From Comamonas sp. KCTC 72670 (GTDB lineage: Bacteria > Myxococcota > Myxococcia > Myxococcales > Myxococcaceae): 64,000 nucleotides of DNA. The DNA lies in NCBI GenBank assembly GCA_014656495.1, contig BNCN01000022.1, positions 1 to 64,000 of the forward strand, written 5' to 3'. A model generated the notes under the pieces. It ran no database searches and was not told the origin of the DNA. It saw only the letters and a list, made by a program, of their open reading frames with translations. The position numbers were made by a program, and so were the translations under genes. Numbering within the stretch: the first letter of the stretch is position 1; every line of letters begins with the position of its first letter. Positions 1 to 10,983 of the stretch are shown here, piece by piece.

Positions 1-2
1 TC

Positions 3-74
3 ACGGGCGTCTGGGACGACCGTCGCTACCTCGACATGTCCCTGCTGAACTCAAACTCAGACACCGCTGAATGA
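3..74 (+). CDS. 3' end of an unidentified upstream ORF
   Basis: The first 24 codons read open in frame 3 and stop at TGA 72-74, ending with ...NSNSDTAE. The fragment is too short to recognise a family. It ends 28 bp before the left inverted repeat of the IS element, so it is probably the tail of the gene to the left of the insertion. It could equally be chance reading. Confidence 0.25.
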   Translation, partial: TGVWDDRRYLDMSLLNSNSDTAE

Positions 75-102
75 CCCCGCCAAGGAGCCTTCCTCCCCCG
101 AA

Positions 103-120
103 CCTGAGCGATCCCCGCAT
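103..120 (+). repeat. Left terminal inverted repeat of the IS
   Basis: The repeat reads CCTGAGCGATCCCCGCAT and pairs with the reverse complement of 1351-1368 (CCTGAGCCATCCCCTCAT). There are two mismatches in 18. Confidence 0.85.
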
Positions 121-196
121 TTGAGCGAGCGGATCGCCAGCCGCCTACCTGACAGCCGCGTGCGAGGCGGAGTGGTGGGGAACAGAAGGAGAGGCC

Positions 197-1354
197 ATGC
201 TGGTACGCAAGGTGGCCATCAACGAAGAGCAGGTGCGGGCGTTCCTGGAGAGCTTGTTCGAGCAGGACCTGCACGCCAAGAGGGTGCTGTCGCTGGCGCA
301 TGCGACGCTGGGCGTGGTGCACGCCGCGTCCTTGTCGGTGCACGCCATTGGACAGGCGCTGGCGTGGGCCCGAGGCGGCATGGAGAAGCACGGCATCAAG
401 CAGGTAGACCGGCTGCTGTCCAATGAGGCGGTGGACGTGTGGAAGCTGGCGGCCGCGTGGGTGCCGTACGTGCTGGCCGAGCGCACCGAGGCGGTAGTGG
501 CGCTGGATTGGACGGACTTCGAGGCCGACGACCACACCACGCTGGTGGCCAGCCTCGTCACCTCGCACGGGCGCACCACGCCCCTGCTGTGGATGACGCT
601 GCAGAAGAGCGCGCTGGCGGGCAACCGCGCTCAGACGGAGGATGAGTTGCTGCTGCGGCTCAAGGAGTGCGTGCCCGAAGGGGTGAAGGTGACGGTGCTG
701 GCGGACCGGGGCTTCGCGGACCAAAGGTTGTACGCCCTGCTGGCGCAGGCGGGCTTCGAGTACGTGGTGCGTTTTCGCAAGGACGTGCGGGTGGAGGTGG
801 AAGGCCTCCACCAGCGGCCGGCGGCCGAGTGGATACCGGCCAGTGGGCACGCCAAGAAGCTGACGGACGTGCATGTGACGGCGGAGCGCACGCCGGTGCC
901 CGCGGTGGTGCTGGTGCACCAGACGGGCATGAAGGAGCCGTGGTGTCTGGCCACCAGCCTGGGCACGGCCAGCGCGCGCAATGTGGTGGACCTCTACTCC
1001 CGGCGCTTCTCGTGCGAGGAGACGTTCCGAGACGTCAAGGATTTGAGATTCGGGATGGGGCTGTCCGCCGTGCGGGTGAAAAGCCTGGAGCGCAGGGACA
1101 GGCTGCTGCTGGTGAGCGCCCTGGCCCAGGTGCTGCTGACGCTGCTGGGCGCCGCCGGGGAGAGCCTCGGCATGGAGAAGGGCTTGAAGGCCAACACCGT
1201 CAAGACGCGCACCTACTCGCTCTTTCGGCAGGGCTGCATGTATTACCAGGCCATTCCCATGATGAAGGAGGAGCGCCTGCGGCCTCTCGTCGAGCGATTC
1301 TCCGAACTCCTTCACGGCCATCGAGTCTTCCAAGAAGCGCTTGGCTTCATATGA
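197..1354 (+). CDS. IS4-family DDE transposase
   Basis: The 385-residue DDE transposase would catalyse excision and insertion of the surrounding element. The first catalytic Asp lies in ALDWTDF (about residue 101), the second in ADRGFAD (about residue 175), and the third acidic residue is in YSRRFSCEETFRDVK. That last stretch is the Y-(2)-R-(3)-E-(6)-K signature typical of IS4-type transposases. The ATG at 197 follows a purine-rich stretch (agaaggagaggcc), a good ribosome site. The stop lies inside the right inverted repeat. The frame is intact from end to end, so the element may still be active. Confidence 0.9.
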   Translation: MLVRKVAINEEQVRAFLESLFEQDLHAKRVLSLAHATLGVVHAASLSVHAIGQALAWARGGMEKHGIKQVDRLLSNEAVDVWKLAAAWVPYVLAERTEAVVALDWTDFEADDHTTLVASLVTSHGRTTPLLWMTLQKSALAGNRAQTEDELLLRLKECVPEGVKVTVLADRGFADQRLYALLAQAGFEYVVRFRKDVRVEVEGLHQRPAAEWIPASGHAKKLTDVHVTAERTPVPAVVLVHQTGMKEPWCLATSLGTASARNVVDLYSRRFSCEETFRDVKDLRFGMGLSAVRVKSLERRDRLLLVSALAQVLLTLLGAAGESLGMEKGLKANTVKTRTYSLFRQGCMYYQAIPMMKEERLRPLVERFSELLHGHRVFQEALGFI

Positions 1355-1368
1355 GGGGATGGCTCAGG
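1351..1368 (-). repeat. Right terminal inverted repeat of the IS
   Basis: Its reverse complement is CCTGAGCCATCCCCTCAT, matching the left end at 16 of 18 positions. It overlaps the transposase stop codon and directly abuts the tRNA-like fragment. Confidence 0.85.
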
Positions 1369-1399
1369 TCCACGGGTTCAAATCCTGTCTCCCCGACCA
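1369..1399 (+). pseudogene. 3' fragment of a tRNA gene (T-arm, acceptor strand, CCA)
   Basis: The sequence holds a complete T-arm: stem ACGGG 1372-1376, loop TTCAAAT 1377-1383, and stem CCTGT 1384-1388 with one G-U pair. It continues with acceptor strand CTCCCCG, discriminator A and an encoded CCA (1397-1399). The D-arm, the anticodon arm and the 5' acceptor strand are absent upstream, where the IS begins instead, so the amino acid cannot be assigned. The fragment keeps its own downstream terminator. It is either a tRNA truncated by the IS or the displaced 3' end left at the right junction of an element integrated into a tRNA gene. Confidence 0.75.
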
Positions 1400-1409
1400 C
1401 GTCATGAAG

Positions 1410-1449
1410 CGGGCTGGAGATCGCAAGGTCTTCAGCCCGTTTCTTTTTT
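1410..1449 (+). terminator. Rho-independent terminator of the truncated tRNA
   Basis: A 13-bp stem (1410-1422 with 1427-1439, with G-U pairs) is closed by a GCAA tetraloop. It is followed at once by a T tract interrupted by one C (1440-1449). Its place 10 bp after the tRNA CCA marks it as the native tRNA terminator. Confidence 0.9.
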
Positions 1450-1561
1450 GGGCCTCCATGGAGTTCCCCAGTCGCGGCGTGCGAACCACCGTCGCAGCCT
1501 GGGCCGGGCGCTCCTCCTCCAGTCCTGGCTCCGCTTCCGTTTGAGGGAACAAGGGGCCGGC

Positions 1562-1666
1562 CTGGAGGGCACGGCGGTCGAGAACCTGGGCGTCATCTAC
1601 TTCGAGCCCACGCCGCGCGGCGTGACGCGGGTGGACATGCTGCTGTCCTACAACCCGCCCGAGTGA
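1562..1666 (+). pseudogene. C-terminal remnant of an SRPBCC-family protein
   Basis: The reading frame ending at TGA 1664-1666 encodes GVIYFEPTPRGVTRVDMLLS followed by YNPPE. This is the last beta-strand region typical of SRPBCC/polyketide-cyclase-like proteins, where '..RTRV.L.LSY.PP' is common. The frame upstream of about 1562 does not look like the rest of the family and there is no plausible start. The piece therefore seems to be a fragment left beside the mobile-element boundary. The identification rests on a short motif only. Confidence 0.4.
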
Positions 1667-1876
1667 GCCATTGGCCCTACCTTCGCGAACTCCTGGGCGC
1701 GGACCCAAGGTGTAGATGGGGTGCGCTTCAAGTCTCTGCTAATGCAGGGACGGACCACCGTGACGCACGGGGCTGCGTGGCTCGGTGGAGGAACAATCGC
1801 GCGGAGGCGTTGAATAAAAGCCCCCGGTGCGTCGTCGCGGCGAACCAACGCCGCAGTTGCCAGTCAGGGGCGCAAA

Positions 1877-4894
<3,018 letters not shown>

Positions 4895-4953
4895 CGTCTA
4901 CGGCGCATCCACGGGTCAGCAGCACCCGGGATTCTTGCTTGTGAGGGCCGCGC

Positions 4954-5682
4954 ATGAACCGAGAACTTCTCGGAGCCGAGGAAGCGTTGCTTGGCTTCGA
5001 CGCCAGGGAGATGTTCCTGCCTCCAGGCGCCCACTGGGACGCCGCACGGCGAGAGCGCTACCTTCTGCGGCGCGACGTGCAGAAGCCTCTGTCCGTGGAT
5101 CCGATGGTCTGGCCGAGCCTCTTCGGAGATGGCCTTCCAGACGACGCGCACAGGCGGCTGGGGCTCGACACGGCGCGCCTGCCGGCGTGGCGAGGCCCCA
5201 ACCCAGGGCTCTGGGAAGACCTCTCCCAGTTGCAGGCCGCGTTGGGCCTGCTCGCGTCCGAGTCACACTGGACAGTGGCCGTGAGCTGGGTCTCTGCGGA
5301 GGGTTTCTCGAAGCCCTCACCCAGTGCAGGGCCGTACCGGGAGCGAATCACGGCACCCGCACGCAGCGATGCGTGGACGCTGCTGGGTTTTGATGTCGCT
5401 GACGCGGGGCTCACGAGTGGCCTCTCGAACTGCGGGTATCCGCAGGCTGAGAGCGCTGCGCTCCGCACCGCGTGGGCTGCCGACCTCAACGCGAATCACC
5501 TCTTCACGGACGTGATGCGTGCTCGCGCGTTCCAGGCGCTGACTGACCGTCGTGTACCGGAACACGCGCCCTTCTTGACGATGACGGATATTCGCGGGTT
5601 GCCCGGGATGCGCTGGAGGCCCATGGCGGGAGGCGAAGTCCTGGGAGTTCACCCCCAGGGCCCCATGATGTTGCGTCAGTGA
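4954..5682 (+). CDS. Hypothetical protein, 242 residues
   Basis: I do not recognise a family. The product is a soluble, Trp-rich acidic protein without a signal peptide or membrane segment. Two stretches look well structured: an N-terminal helix-rich part (LLGAEEALLGFDAREMFLPP) and a middle beta-rich part (SHWTVAVSWVSAEGF). The ATG at 4954 follows the protease stop by 59 bp on the same strand, so the two may be co-transcribed. Codon use matches the surrounding G+C-rich genes. The call as a real gene rests on length, codon bias and the absence of a better frame. Confidence 0.65.
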   Translation: MNRELLGAEEALLGFDAREMFLPPGAHWDAARRERYLLRRDVQKPLSVDPMVWPSLFGDGLPDDAHRRLGLDTARLPAWRGPNPGLWEDLSQLQAALGLLASESHWTVAVSWVSAEGFSKPSPSAGPYRERITAPARSDAWTLLGFDVADAGLTSGLSNCGYPQAESAALRTAWAADLNANHLFTDVMRARAFQALTDRRVPEHAPFLTMTDIRGLPGMRWRPMAGGEVLGVHPQGPMMLRQ

Positions 5683-5735
5683 CGTACTGATTTGAAATTG
5701 AGCAAGCTCGGCAAGTAAAGAGAAGGGATTGGGTT

Positions 5736-6227
5736 GTGATACTGAAGACCCCGCGCCTCTTGATGCGCGAACTCATTTCGGCAGATGCCGAACGTTTCTA
5801 CCAGCTCAATGCCGACCCCGAAGTCATCCGTTATACGGGGGATGCGGCATTCGCGGATGTTGAGGCGGCAAGGGACTTCCTGAGAGGCTATGACCACTAT
5901 GCGAAGTACGGCTTTGGTCGATGGGCGGTCATCCGAAGAGAAGATGGCGAGTTCTTGGGCTGGTGCGGAATCAAGTACACTCCAGGAGTCGACGAGTATG
6001 ACATTGGGTTTCGGTTCTTCAGGGCGTGCTGGGGTAGAGGCTATGCCACCGAGGCTGCAAAGGCTTGTCTCGATTATGGATTGAGCCATCTGCGGATAGA
6101 GACCATGGTTGGTCGTGCCATGAAGGCCAACACTGCATCCGTGAAGGTGCTTGAGAAGATTGGGATGGTCTATTGGAAATCCATGGATTTCCACGGGGGT
6201 GAGGGGGTTGTTTACAAGACCCCTTGA
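5736..6227 (+). CDS. GNAT-family N-acetyltransferase (RimJ/RimL type)
   Basis: The 163-residue protein opens with LKTPRLLMRELISADAE, the classic start of RimJ/RimL-like GNAT enzymes. Motif A for acetyl-CoA binding is at RACWGRGYATEAAKACLDYG (R/Q-x-x-G-x-G/A), and the terminal ...NTASVKVLEKIGM is the typical B motif. Such enzymes transfer acetyl groups from acetyl-CoA to protein N-termini, amino acids or antibiotics; the substrate cannot be told from sequence. GTG 5736 is the start, with an AGAAGGGA stretch upstream. The base composition is visibly less G+C-rich than the neighbours, which suggests recent acquisition. Confidence 0.9.
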   Translation: MILKTPRLLMRELISADAERFYQLNADPEVIRYTGDAAFADVEAARDFLRGYDHYAKYGFGRWAVIRREDGEFLGWCGIKYTPGVDEYDIGFRFFRACWGRGYATEAAKACLDYGLSHLRIETMVGRAMKANTASVKVLEKIGMVYWKSMDFHGGEGVVYKTP

Positions 6228-6393
6228 GAGCGGGCCAAGAATGGCCGCGGGAGGGCGCCGCCCAGGCTGTGCGCCGTGCCGGAGCAGAGGTTGAGCCGCC
6301 TCTTCAATCCCCACACCGAGAGAAGGCGAAGACATCTTGAGGAGGCTCGCCATCGCGGCGACGCCAGGTCAGCCCAGCTCGCCCCCGGCATCC

Positions 6394-7200
6394 TCAACGA
6401 CGGCGCGAGGCAGGCGCCTTCCCGCGCGGAGAGGGCGCGCTCGTCTTCGCCCCACGGAGCTTCTGGACCATGTCCCAGACAGTGAGCGCCATCCGGACGC
6501 TTTTCACGATCCGGTAGCCATTCTCATTCATCATCGGCGTCCGCGCACGAAGCTCAGCGAGGCCATGCAGTTCCGACTGCTTTATCGAGGATGGCCGACC
6601 GAGCCGCCCCTCGTAGACGCGGTAGTGCGTCGTCCCCTTCGTCCGCTCTTGGAGGATGAACTGCGTCGACTTGGGGACCATGAACACGGTGACGTTGTTG
6701 GGTATCTCGAGCCGGGGACGACGAGTCGCACGCACGGGCGCGCGCTTCGCTGGGGCTTTCATGGCGGGCACAGGCGGAACGTCGGGAGGAGGGTCGACGG
6801 TGATAGTGCCCTGCTCGTAATCAACCACGAAGGCGTAGGCGGTGCCGGCTTCATCGATGAAGGCCGCCCGGCCATGAGTCCGTCCCGAACGCTTCACGAC
6901 AAAGCGGCCCAGTTCATTGAGCAGTTGGAGCAACTGCCTTCCTCCAGGACGTGTCCAATACCCTTCCATGCGGCAACCGTCGAAGACAGAGAAGGTGAAG
7001 CGCGGAAGCCCATCTGCATGACGCTTGAGCGGCACCTTCAGGTCCGCTGACTGGTAGTCCTTGGGCCCTGGGTCCTCGTACCAATCGCAGACCAGCTCCG
7101 CCCAATCGTTCTTTCGCCGGAAGGGCTCCAGGTGTGCCCGGAGCGCATGGTCATCGAGGTGGATGTTTCGCTCTCGCTGAAAGTAGCTTATGTTTGACAT
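6394..7200 (-). CDS. Hypothetical protein with basic tail, 268 residues
   Basis: The family is not recognised. The first 140 residues look globular, with many aromatic positions (MSNISYFQRERNIHLDDHAL; TFSVFDGCRMEGYWTRPGG). A Pro/Ala/Arg-rich linker (about 150-170) joins it to a second domain (NNVTVFMVPKSTQFILQERT...), and the tail is very basic (APSPRGKAPASRRR), which could bind nucleic acid. The second domain shows a 'VYEGRLGRPSSIKQSEL' stretch also seen in small myxobacterial hypotheticals. Start ATG at 7200. It is convergent with the GNAT gene. Confidence 0.7.
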   Translation of the reverse strand: MSNISYFQRERNIHLDDHALRAHLEPFRRKNDWAELVCDWYEDPGPKDYQSADLKVPLKRHADGLPRFTFSVFDGCRMEGYWTRPGGRQLLQLLNELGRFVVKRSGRTHGRAAFIDEAGTAYAFVVDYEQGTITVDPPPDVPPVPAMKAPAKRAPVRATRRPRLEIPNNVTVFMVPKSTQFILQERTKGTTHYRVYEGRLGRPSSIKQSELHGLAELRARTPMMNENGYRIVKSVRMALTVWDMVQKLRGAKTSAPSPRGKAPASRRR

Positions 7201-7588
7201 GGGGTGAAGCTACTCGTACGCCGAGACTCCTGCCGAGTGGAAAAGCCCTGCAATCGCTCCGAGCGGCTTGCACAGTGCTTCAGGGGGGAATGCCGGAGTT
7301 GTAGACGCTGGACCGCACCTTGCGGTGTGCTTCACCAAGCGGGACCCCCTATTGCAGTAGTGAGTGTTTGGGGCTCACCCGACTGTGAGGCCGAGGGGGC
7401 ACCGGAGTCGCTTCTGCACTTGTCGAGCCGCGGATGCGGGTGCATTCTGATACTCAGCGTGGAATTCCAAGACGGCGTGGGGCCCAAGGCCGTGGGCATT
7501 CTCAAGGCGGAGTTGGCCGCGCGCGGGTTGTCGCTGGCCGCCGGGAAGAAGTAGCGCGGCGCGGTTCGTCACGATTGAGGAGGCCCGC
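7201..7588. other. 388-bp intergenic stretch with a possible gene remnant
   Basis: The only coding-like part is about 7446-7554 on the plus strand (ILILSVEFQDGVGPKAVGIL and following, ending at TAG 7552-7554). It has good codon use but no plausible full-length frame upstream, so it may be the tail of a decayed gene. I do not recognise it. The rest shows nothing clear. Confidence 0.3.
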
Positions 7589-7900
7589 ATGTCCACGTTC
7601 CTGCTGTGGTTGGCCTGGATGGTCTGCGGTTCGCTCCTCGTCCTGGGGCTCCTGTTCATCAGTGGGTGGATTCAGGAGAGGGCCCTGCGGAGCCGTATCC
7701 GCGCGCTGCGCTGCCCCGACTGTGGTGGCGGCTACGACCTGGGTTCAATCGTGTGGGTCGCTCCCACCCTCGTTCTGAGAAACCCTGCCCCTGGAATGAA
7801 GCTGCTCCCGAGGGCTCCTCCGCCGACGCCCTCGTTCAAGGTGACCTGCGCCGTGTGCGGGCACGTCACCGAGTACGATGAGTCCGGACCGTCACCGTGA
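7589..7900 (+). CDS. Small membrane protein with a zinc-ribbon-like Cys pair
   Basis: The 103-residue protein starts with one strong transmembrane helix (residues 4-27, FLLWLAWMVCGSLLVLGLLF). A soluble part follows with two CxxC pairs, RCPDCGG (about 43) and TCAVCGH (about 88). Four cysteines in this arrangement usually bind one zinc ion. The intervening segment has a Pro-rich stretch. The AGGAGG-like sequence (attgaggaggcccgc) just before ATG 7589 is a strong ribosome site. Function unknown; a small membrane-anchored zinc-ribbon protein of myxobacteria. Confidence 0.7.
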   Translation: MSTFLLWLAWMVCGSLLVLGLLFISGWIQERALRSRIRALRCPDCGGGYDLGSIVWVAPTLVLRNPAPGMKLLPRAPPPTPSFKVTCAVCGHVTEYDESGPSP

Positions 7901-7914
7901 CGGCATGGGCCGCG

Positions 7915-8437
7915 CTACGTCGTTACCGCGCAGCCCCAGCCGTCGTAGTCACCCTCGTGGGCCTGTAGAACCTCGAGAATCTCCACCGTCACCGCGTCCG
8001 CCCGACCTTCTGCCAGCGAGTCTTCGCGCGTGAAGGGCAGTCCCCATTGCGTCGCGGGGGGCTCGGGCGCGCGGACGGGAGCGACCTTGAAGCCCTGTTT
8101 CGCGAGCTGAGCCGCGGCGCGGCTCGCCTTGTCCGGGTCGGGAAAGTACGCGAGGTGATCTACTTCTCGCGCCACCTCGCTCCGGTCTCCTTGCCTCGCC
8201 AGCAAATCGAGGAGGTTCTGGTTCGACATGAGGTGACCTTGGAGCTCGGGAGGATAGAGCCAGTCGGAGTACGCGGACCATTCCAGGTCCTCCTCCAGCT
8301 CCATCTCCAGCGTGTAATCCCCGGCCCACGAAGAGGAACCCCCGTGTCACGAGCGCGGAGATCAGCGCATCCTCCAGCGCGAAGAGCGCTCCCGACTCCT
8401 CTCGTGAGCGCAGCCCATCTGGCCGGGGCGCCTTCAT
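7915..8437 (-). pseudogene. DUF695/RraB-family protein gene split by a one-base frameshift
   Basis: Two frames join into one protein. The upstream frame gives MKAPRPDGLRSREESGALFA ... RGFLFVGR; the downstream frame gives DYTLEMELEEDLEWSAYSDW ... VDHLAYFPDPDKASRAAAQL ... EGDYDGWGCAVTT. The second part has the hallmarks of the RraB (regulator of RNase E) fold (VDHxxYFP, GF.V, YDGWG), preceded by a DUF695-like end. Removing one G from the four-base run at 8319-8322 (CCCC on the plus strand) restores a continuous frame. The gene is either recently inactivated or carries a base-calling error. The intact N-terminal start would be ATG 8437 or GTG 8443/8449. Confidence 0.75.
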
Positions 8438-8660
8438 CGTCACTCGCACAGCGAGCTGGATGGGATGGCTCGCCAGCGGCGCATGGGGGCCCTCCTTACC
8501 TACTTCCGTGAGGGAACGTCCAGGCGGCGCACGCAGTGCTGCGCGGGAGGAGCAGGGCAAGGGGGGCGGGAATCGTGGCGAGGCGCTGGCGCGGGCTGGC
8601 TCCGGAGTTCACCGATGCCAGCCCGCGTACGGCTATCCACGTCGAGCTACGGATGCATCA

Positions 8661-9959
8661 TCACGGGCTGCAGCAGAGCAGGGCGTGGGGGGCGCCATCG
8701 GTGGTGCCACGGGAGAGCCCTCCGACGTACCGGCCGGGACCGCACTCGCCCTTCCAACTGCCGTTGTCCCAGTCACCCGTGGTGGAGGACTCGCGGGAAT
8801 CCTGGCCGTCGAAGACGCGAGCGGCGCAGGCGTTGTGGGCGACGTTGCCCGGGCAGCACAGCACGGCGGTGATTTCGTTCGTGATGCTCTGGGCGACACC
8901 CGCGACGAACTCGTTGGTGCGGCACTCTCCCTTGTAGTAGCCGGAGTCCCAGTCGCCGGTGGCCGAGGTGCCGCGGCTGTCGGCGGTGGCGAAGGACCGG
9001 GCGTAGCAGCCGTCATGCGGATAGCGCGAGTCACCGCCGAGGCGGCAGAGCGCGACGCGGGCGTGCCGCGAGGCAGGGTTGAGGGACAAGCCCGTCACCG
9101 GCTCTCCGCTGGCGCACTCGGCCTTGTAGTTGCTGGGGGCCCAATCGCCCGTGGAGATGGTGCGGCGCGCGTCTCGGGTCTCGAAGTTCATCGTCGCCGG
9201 CGCATACAGGTAGACCAGCGCGACGCGGTCGCCAGGGGTGAAGTGCCCTGATTCGACTGAGCGGAAGCAGGAGTTCATGAGCGAACCGCCGACGGCCGCC
9301 GTCGTCGGCGTGCCCGGGATGTGGATGGCGCCGACTCCCGCGTCACCTTCGTTGCCGCCACTGCCACAGCTGATGCTGCGGTTGTAGTAGTCCGTGTGGC
9401 GGAGGCCGATGGTGTGGCCAAGCTCGTGCTTGATGACGTGCTTGATGACGTCGACGCTGTAAGAGGAAAGTCCACCACCGATGTTCACGGTTGGGTACGG
9501 CAGCCCACCCGAGGGGAATCCCGCCGAGCCTCCAACGACACCGGGCTGGATGACCGCGTTGATGGTGACGCTGCAGCCGGTGCTCGGCGTGCGCGCCATG
9601 GTGAAGGTCAGCGGCAGCTCGTTGTACTCCTGGATGGCCAGGTCGAGCGCCGTGCTGAACGCGCCGGTGAACGTCGAGCCGCTGATGCAGATCTTCGTCA
9701 CCGACGAACTGACGAGGTTCGTCGTGCGGTACTGCTCCTCGGTGGTGTTGTCCTGTGCGAGCATTTCGCGCGACGCGGTCAGTGAGACCTCGGCGTCTCG
9801 CCCGACGTACACCTTCCCGTCGACGACCATGATGTCATCGGCCGGAAACCCGGCCTCGACCAGGTTGTCGACGATCTCCTGCGTCTCATCGGGTTGACCG
9901 GCACATCCCAACATCAACGCACCGCACCCCACTGCAAGGACAAGACTTTTTGCAAACAT
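8661..9959 (-). CDS. Zinc metallopeptidase lipoprotein with HExxHxxxxxH motif and three C-terminal repeats
   Basis: The 432-residue protein has a lipoprotein signal (lipobox LMLGC, Cys19). Its catalytic motif HELGHTIGLRH is at residues 178-188, the long zinc-binding signature of metzincin-like peptidases. The family matches the dual-action HEIGH metallopeptidases (M57-like) common in myxobacteria. Residues about 275-432 hold three copies of a module with the core TGDW...YKGEC followed by a V-x-G-(L/V) turn, probably a substrate- or surface-binding unit. ATG 9959 was chosen because AAGGAG lies 5 bases upstream; an in-frame start 30 bases further up lacks a site. Likely outer-membrane-tethered or secreted. 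Confidence 0.9.
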   Translation of the reverse strand: MFAKSLVLAVGCGALMLGCAGQPDETQEIVDNLVEAGFPADDIMVVDGKVYVGRDAEVSLTASREMLAQDNTTEEQYRTTNLVSSSVTKICISGSTFTGAFSTALDLAIQEYNELPLTFTMARTPSTGCSVTINAVIQPGVVGGSAGFPSGGLPYPTVNIGGGLSSYSVDVIKHVIKHELGHTIGLRHTDYYNRSISCGSGGNEGDAGVGAIHIPGTPTTAAVGGSLMNSCFRSVESGHFTPGDRVALVYLYAPATMNFETRDARRTISTGDWAPSNYKAECASGEPVTGLSLNPASRHARVALCRLGGDSRYPHDGCYARSFATADSRGTSATGDWDSGYYKGECRTNEFVAGVAQSITNEITAVLCCPGNVAHNACAARVFDGQDSRESSTTGDWDNGSWKGECGPGRYVGGLSRGTTDGAPHALLCCSP

Positions 9960-10375
9960 GGATACTCCTTGGGTTGGCCAGAAGTTCACCGGGCCCGCGA
10001 ATGATGTTGAGACGGGAGTTGGCGTATCCGTTCGTGGGATTGCCGCGCCCCTCGCGCGACAATCATTCCCGGCAATCTCGCACCGTATGATGACCCCAGG
10101 CGCAAAGGCGACAAGTCATTATAAGCAGTGTGAATCCATATTTAGGATACGAGCTGGAAGGTCTCGGACGACAGGCGCCGTGTGCAGGTGCTGCGGGGCC
10201 TGGAAGGGCCGCGAGAGGGTGACGCGCGGACTGCGCACCAAGTGGAGGCTGAGCCGCATTCAATCGCATCGTGCGTTCCCGGGGTGTGTCGTCCTGGACG
10301 GTCGACCGTGAACCCTCGGCGCCTCTCTCATTCCGCCATGACACGGAGGGTGCCGGGTCGATACGCTGCGCATCC
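9960..10375. other. 416-bp intergenic region with a possible minus-strand promoter
   Basis: The middle (about 10110-10160) is markedly A+T-richer than its surroundings. On the minus strand it contains TATAAT (10123-10118), a candidate -10 box for the metallopeptidase about 150 bases downstream. No convincing -35 box is seen. No coding potential was recognised in the rest. Confidence 0.3.
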
Positions 10376-10929
10376 ATGGAGGAGAATCGCGTCGTCCTTG
10401 TCTCTGGGCCTTCGGGCGCCGGCAAGTCCACCGTGGCACGAAGGCTCGCGGAGCAGTCCCCTCGGTCGCGTGCCGTTCATCTGCACGCGGACGACTTCTA
10501 CGCCTACATCCGCAAGGGGCGCTGGCGCCGTGGCTGCCTGAATCCCACGCTCAGAACACCACGGTGATGTCCGCGTTGGCGGCGAGCGCGGCCAGCTATG
10601 CCATGGGTGGCTACGAAGTCATGGTGGACGGCGTCATCGGCCCCTGGTTCCTTGCGCCTTGGCAGGCGGCGGCCCGCCTGCATCAGCTCGACTTGCGATG
10701 GGTCGTCTTGCTGCCCAGCGAGGCGGAGACCGTGGCGCGGGCCACGGGGCGCACCCATGCGGATGCGCTCACCGATGCTGAGGTGGTGCGCAGCATCTGG
10801 CGAGGCTTTCTCGAGGGGGCCCTCCCCGAGGCCCATGTGCTGGAGACCACCGGGCGGGGCATTGAGGAGACGGTGGACACCGTCCGCCGTGGGTTGAGGG
10901 ACGGGCGCTTCCGGCTGGAGTCGCGGTAG
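10376..10929 (+). pseudogene. P-loop kinase-like ATPase gene split by a one-base frameshift
   Basis: The first frame begins MEENRVVLVSGPSGAGKSTV with a Walker A motif (GPSGAGKS, residues 10-17) and runs to HLHADDFYAYIRKG. It then leaves the family frame. The continuation (ALAPWLPESHAQNTTVMSAL ... GYEVMVDGVIGPWFLAPW ... LETTGRGIEETVDTVRRGL) is in another frame. Adding one G to the run at 10516-10519 gives a continuous protein of about 184 residues. The intact family is AAA_33-like small-molecule kinases, similar to chloramphenicol phosphotransferase-type P-loop enzymes. The stop created in the first frame lies about 50 bases after the shift. Confidence 0.75.
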
Positions 10930-10983
10930 GCACTCGGGGCGTTCCGCGCGGGCCCTGTGCTTCCCACTGGCGCTCCCCTCATG

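Larger units (their letters stand above)
103..1368 (+). mobile_element. IS4-family insertion sequence, apparently complete
   Basis: The element is bounded by 18-bp imperfect inverted repeats (103-120 and 1351-1368, 16 of 18 matching) and contains a single intact transposase that fills almost all of its 1266 bp. The right repeat overlaps the transposase stop codon, as is common in compact IS elements. No target-site duplication is visible: the bases left of 103 and right of 1368 do not match. This suggests that a later deletion or recombination removed one flank. The right end lies exactly against a tRNA 3' fragment. Confidence 0.85.

Noticed and set aside
26-1333. Minus-strand open frame over the transposase
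   Set aside because: It is antisense to an intact transposase with all catalytic motifs and has no recognisable content.
1448-1666. Complete 72-residue gene
   Set aside because: Only the last third resembles a protein family; the first part is low-complexity and has no ribosome site, so it is better read as a remnant.
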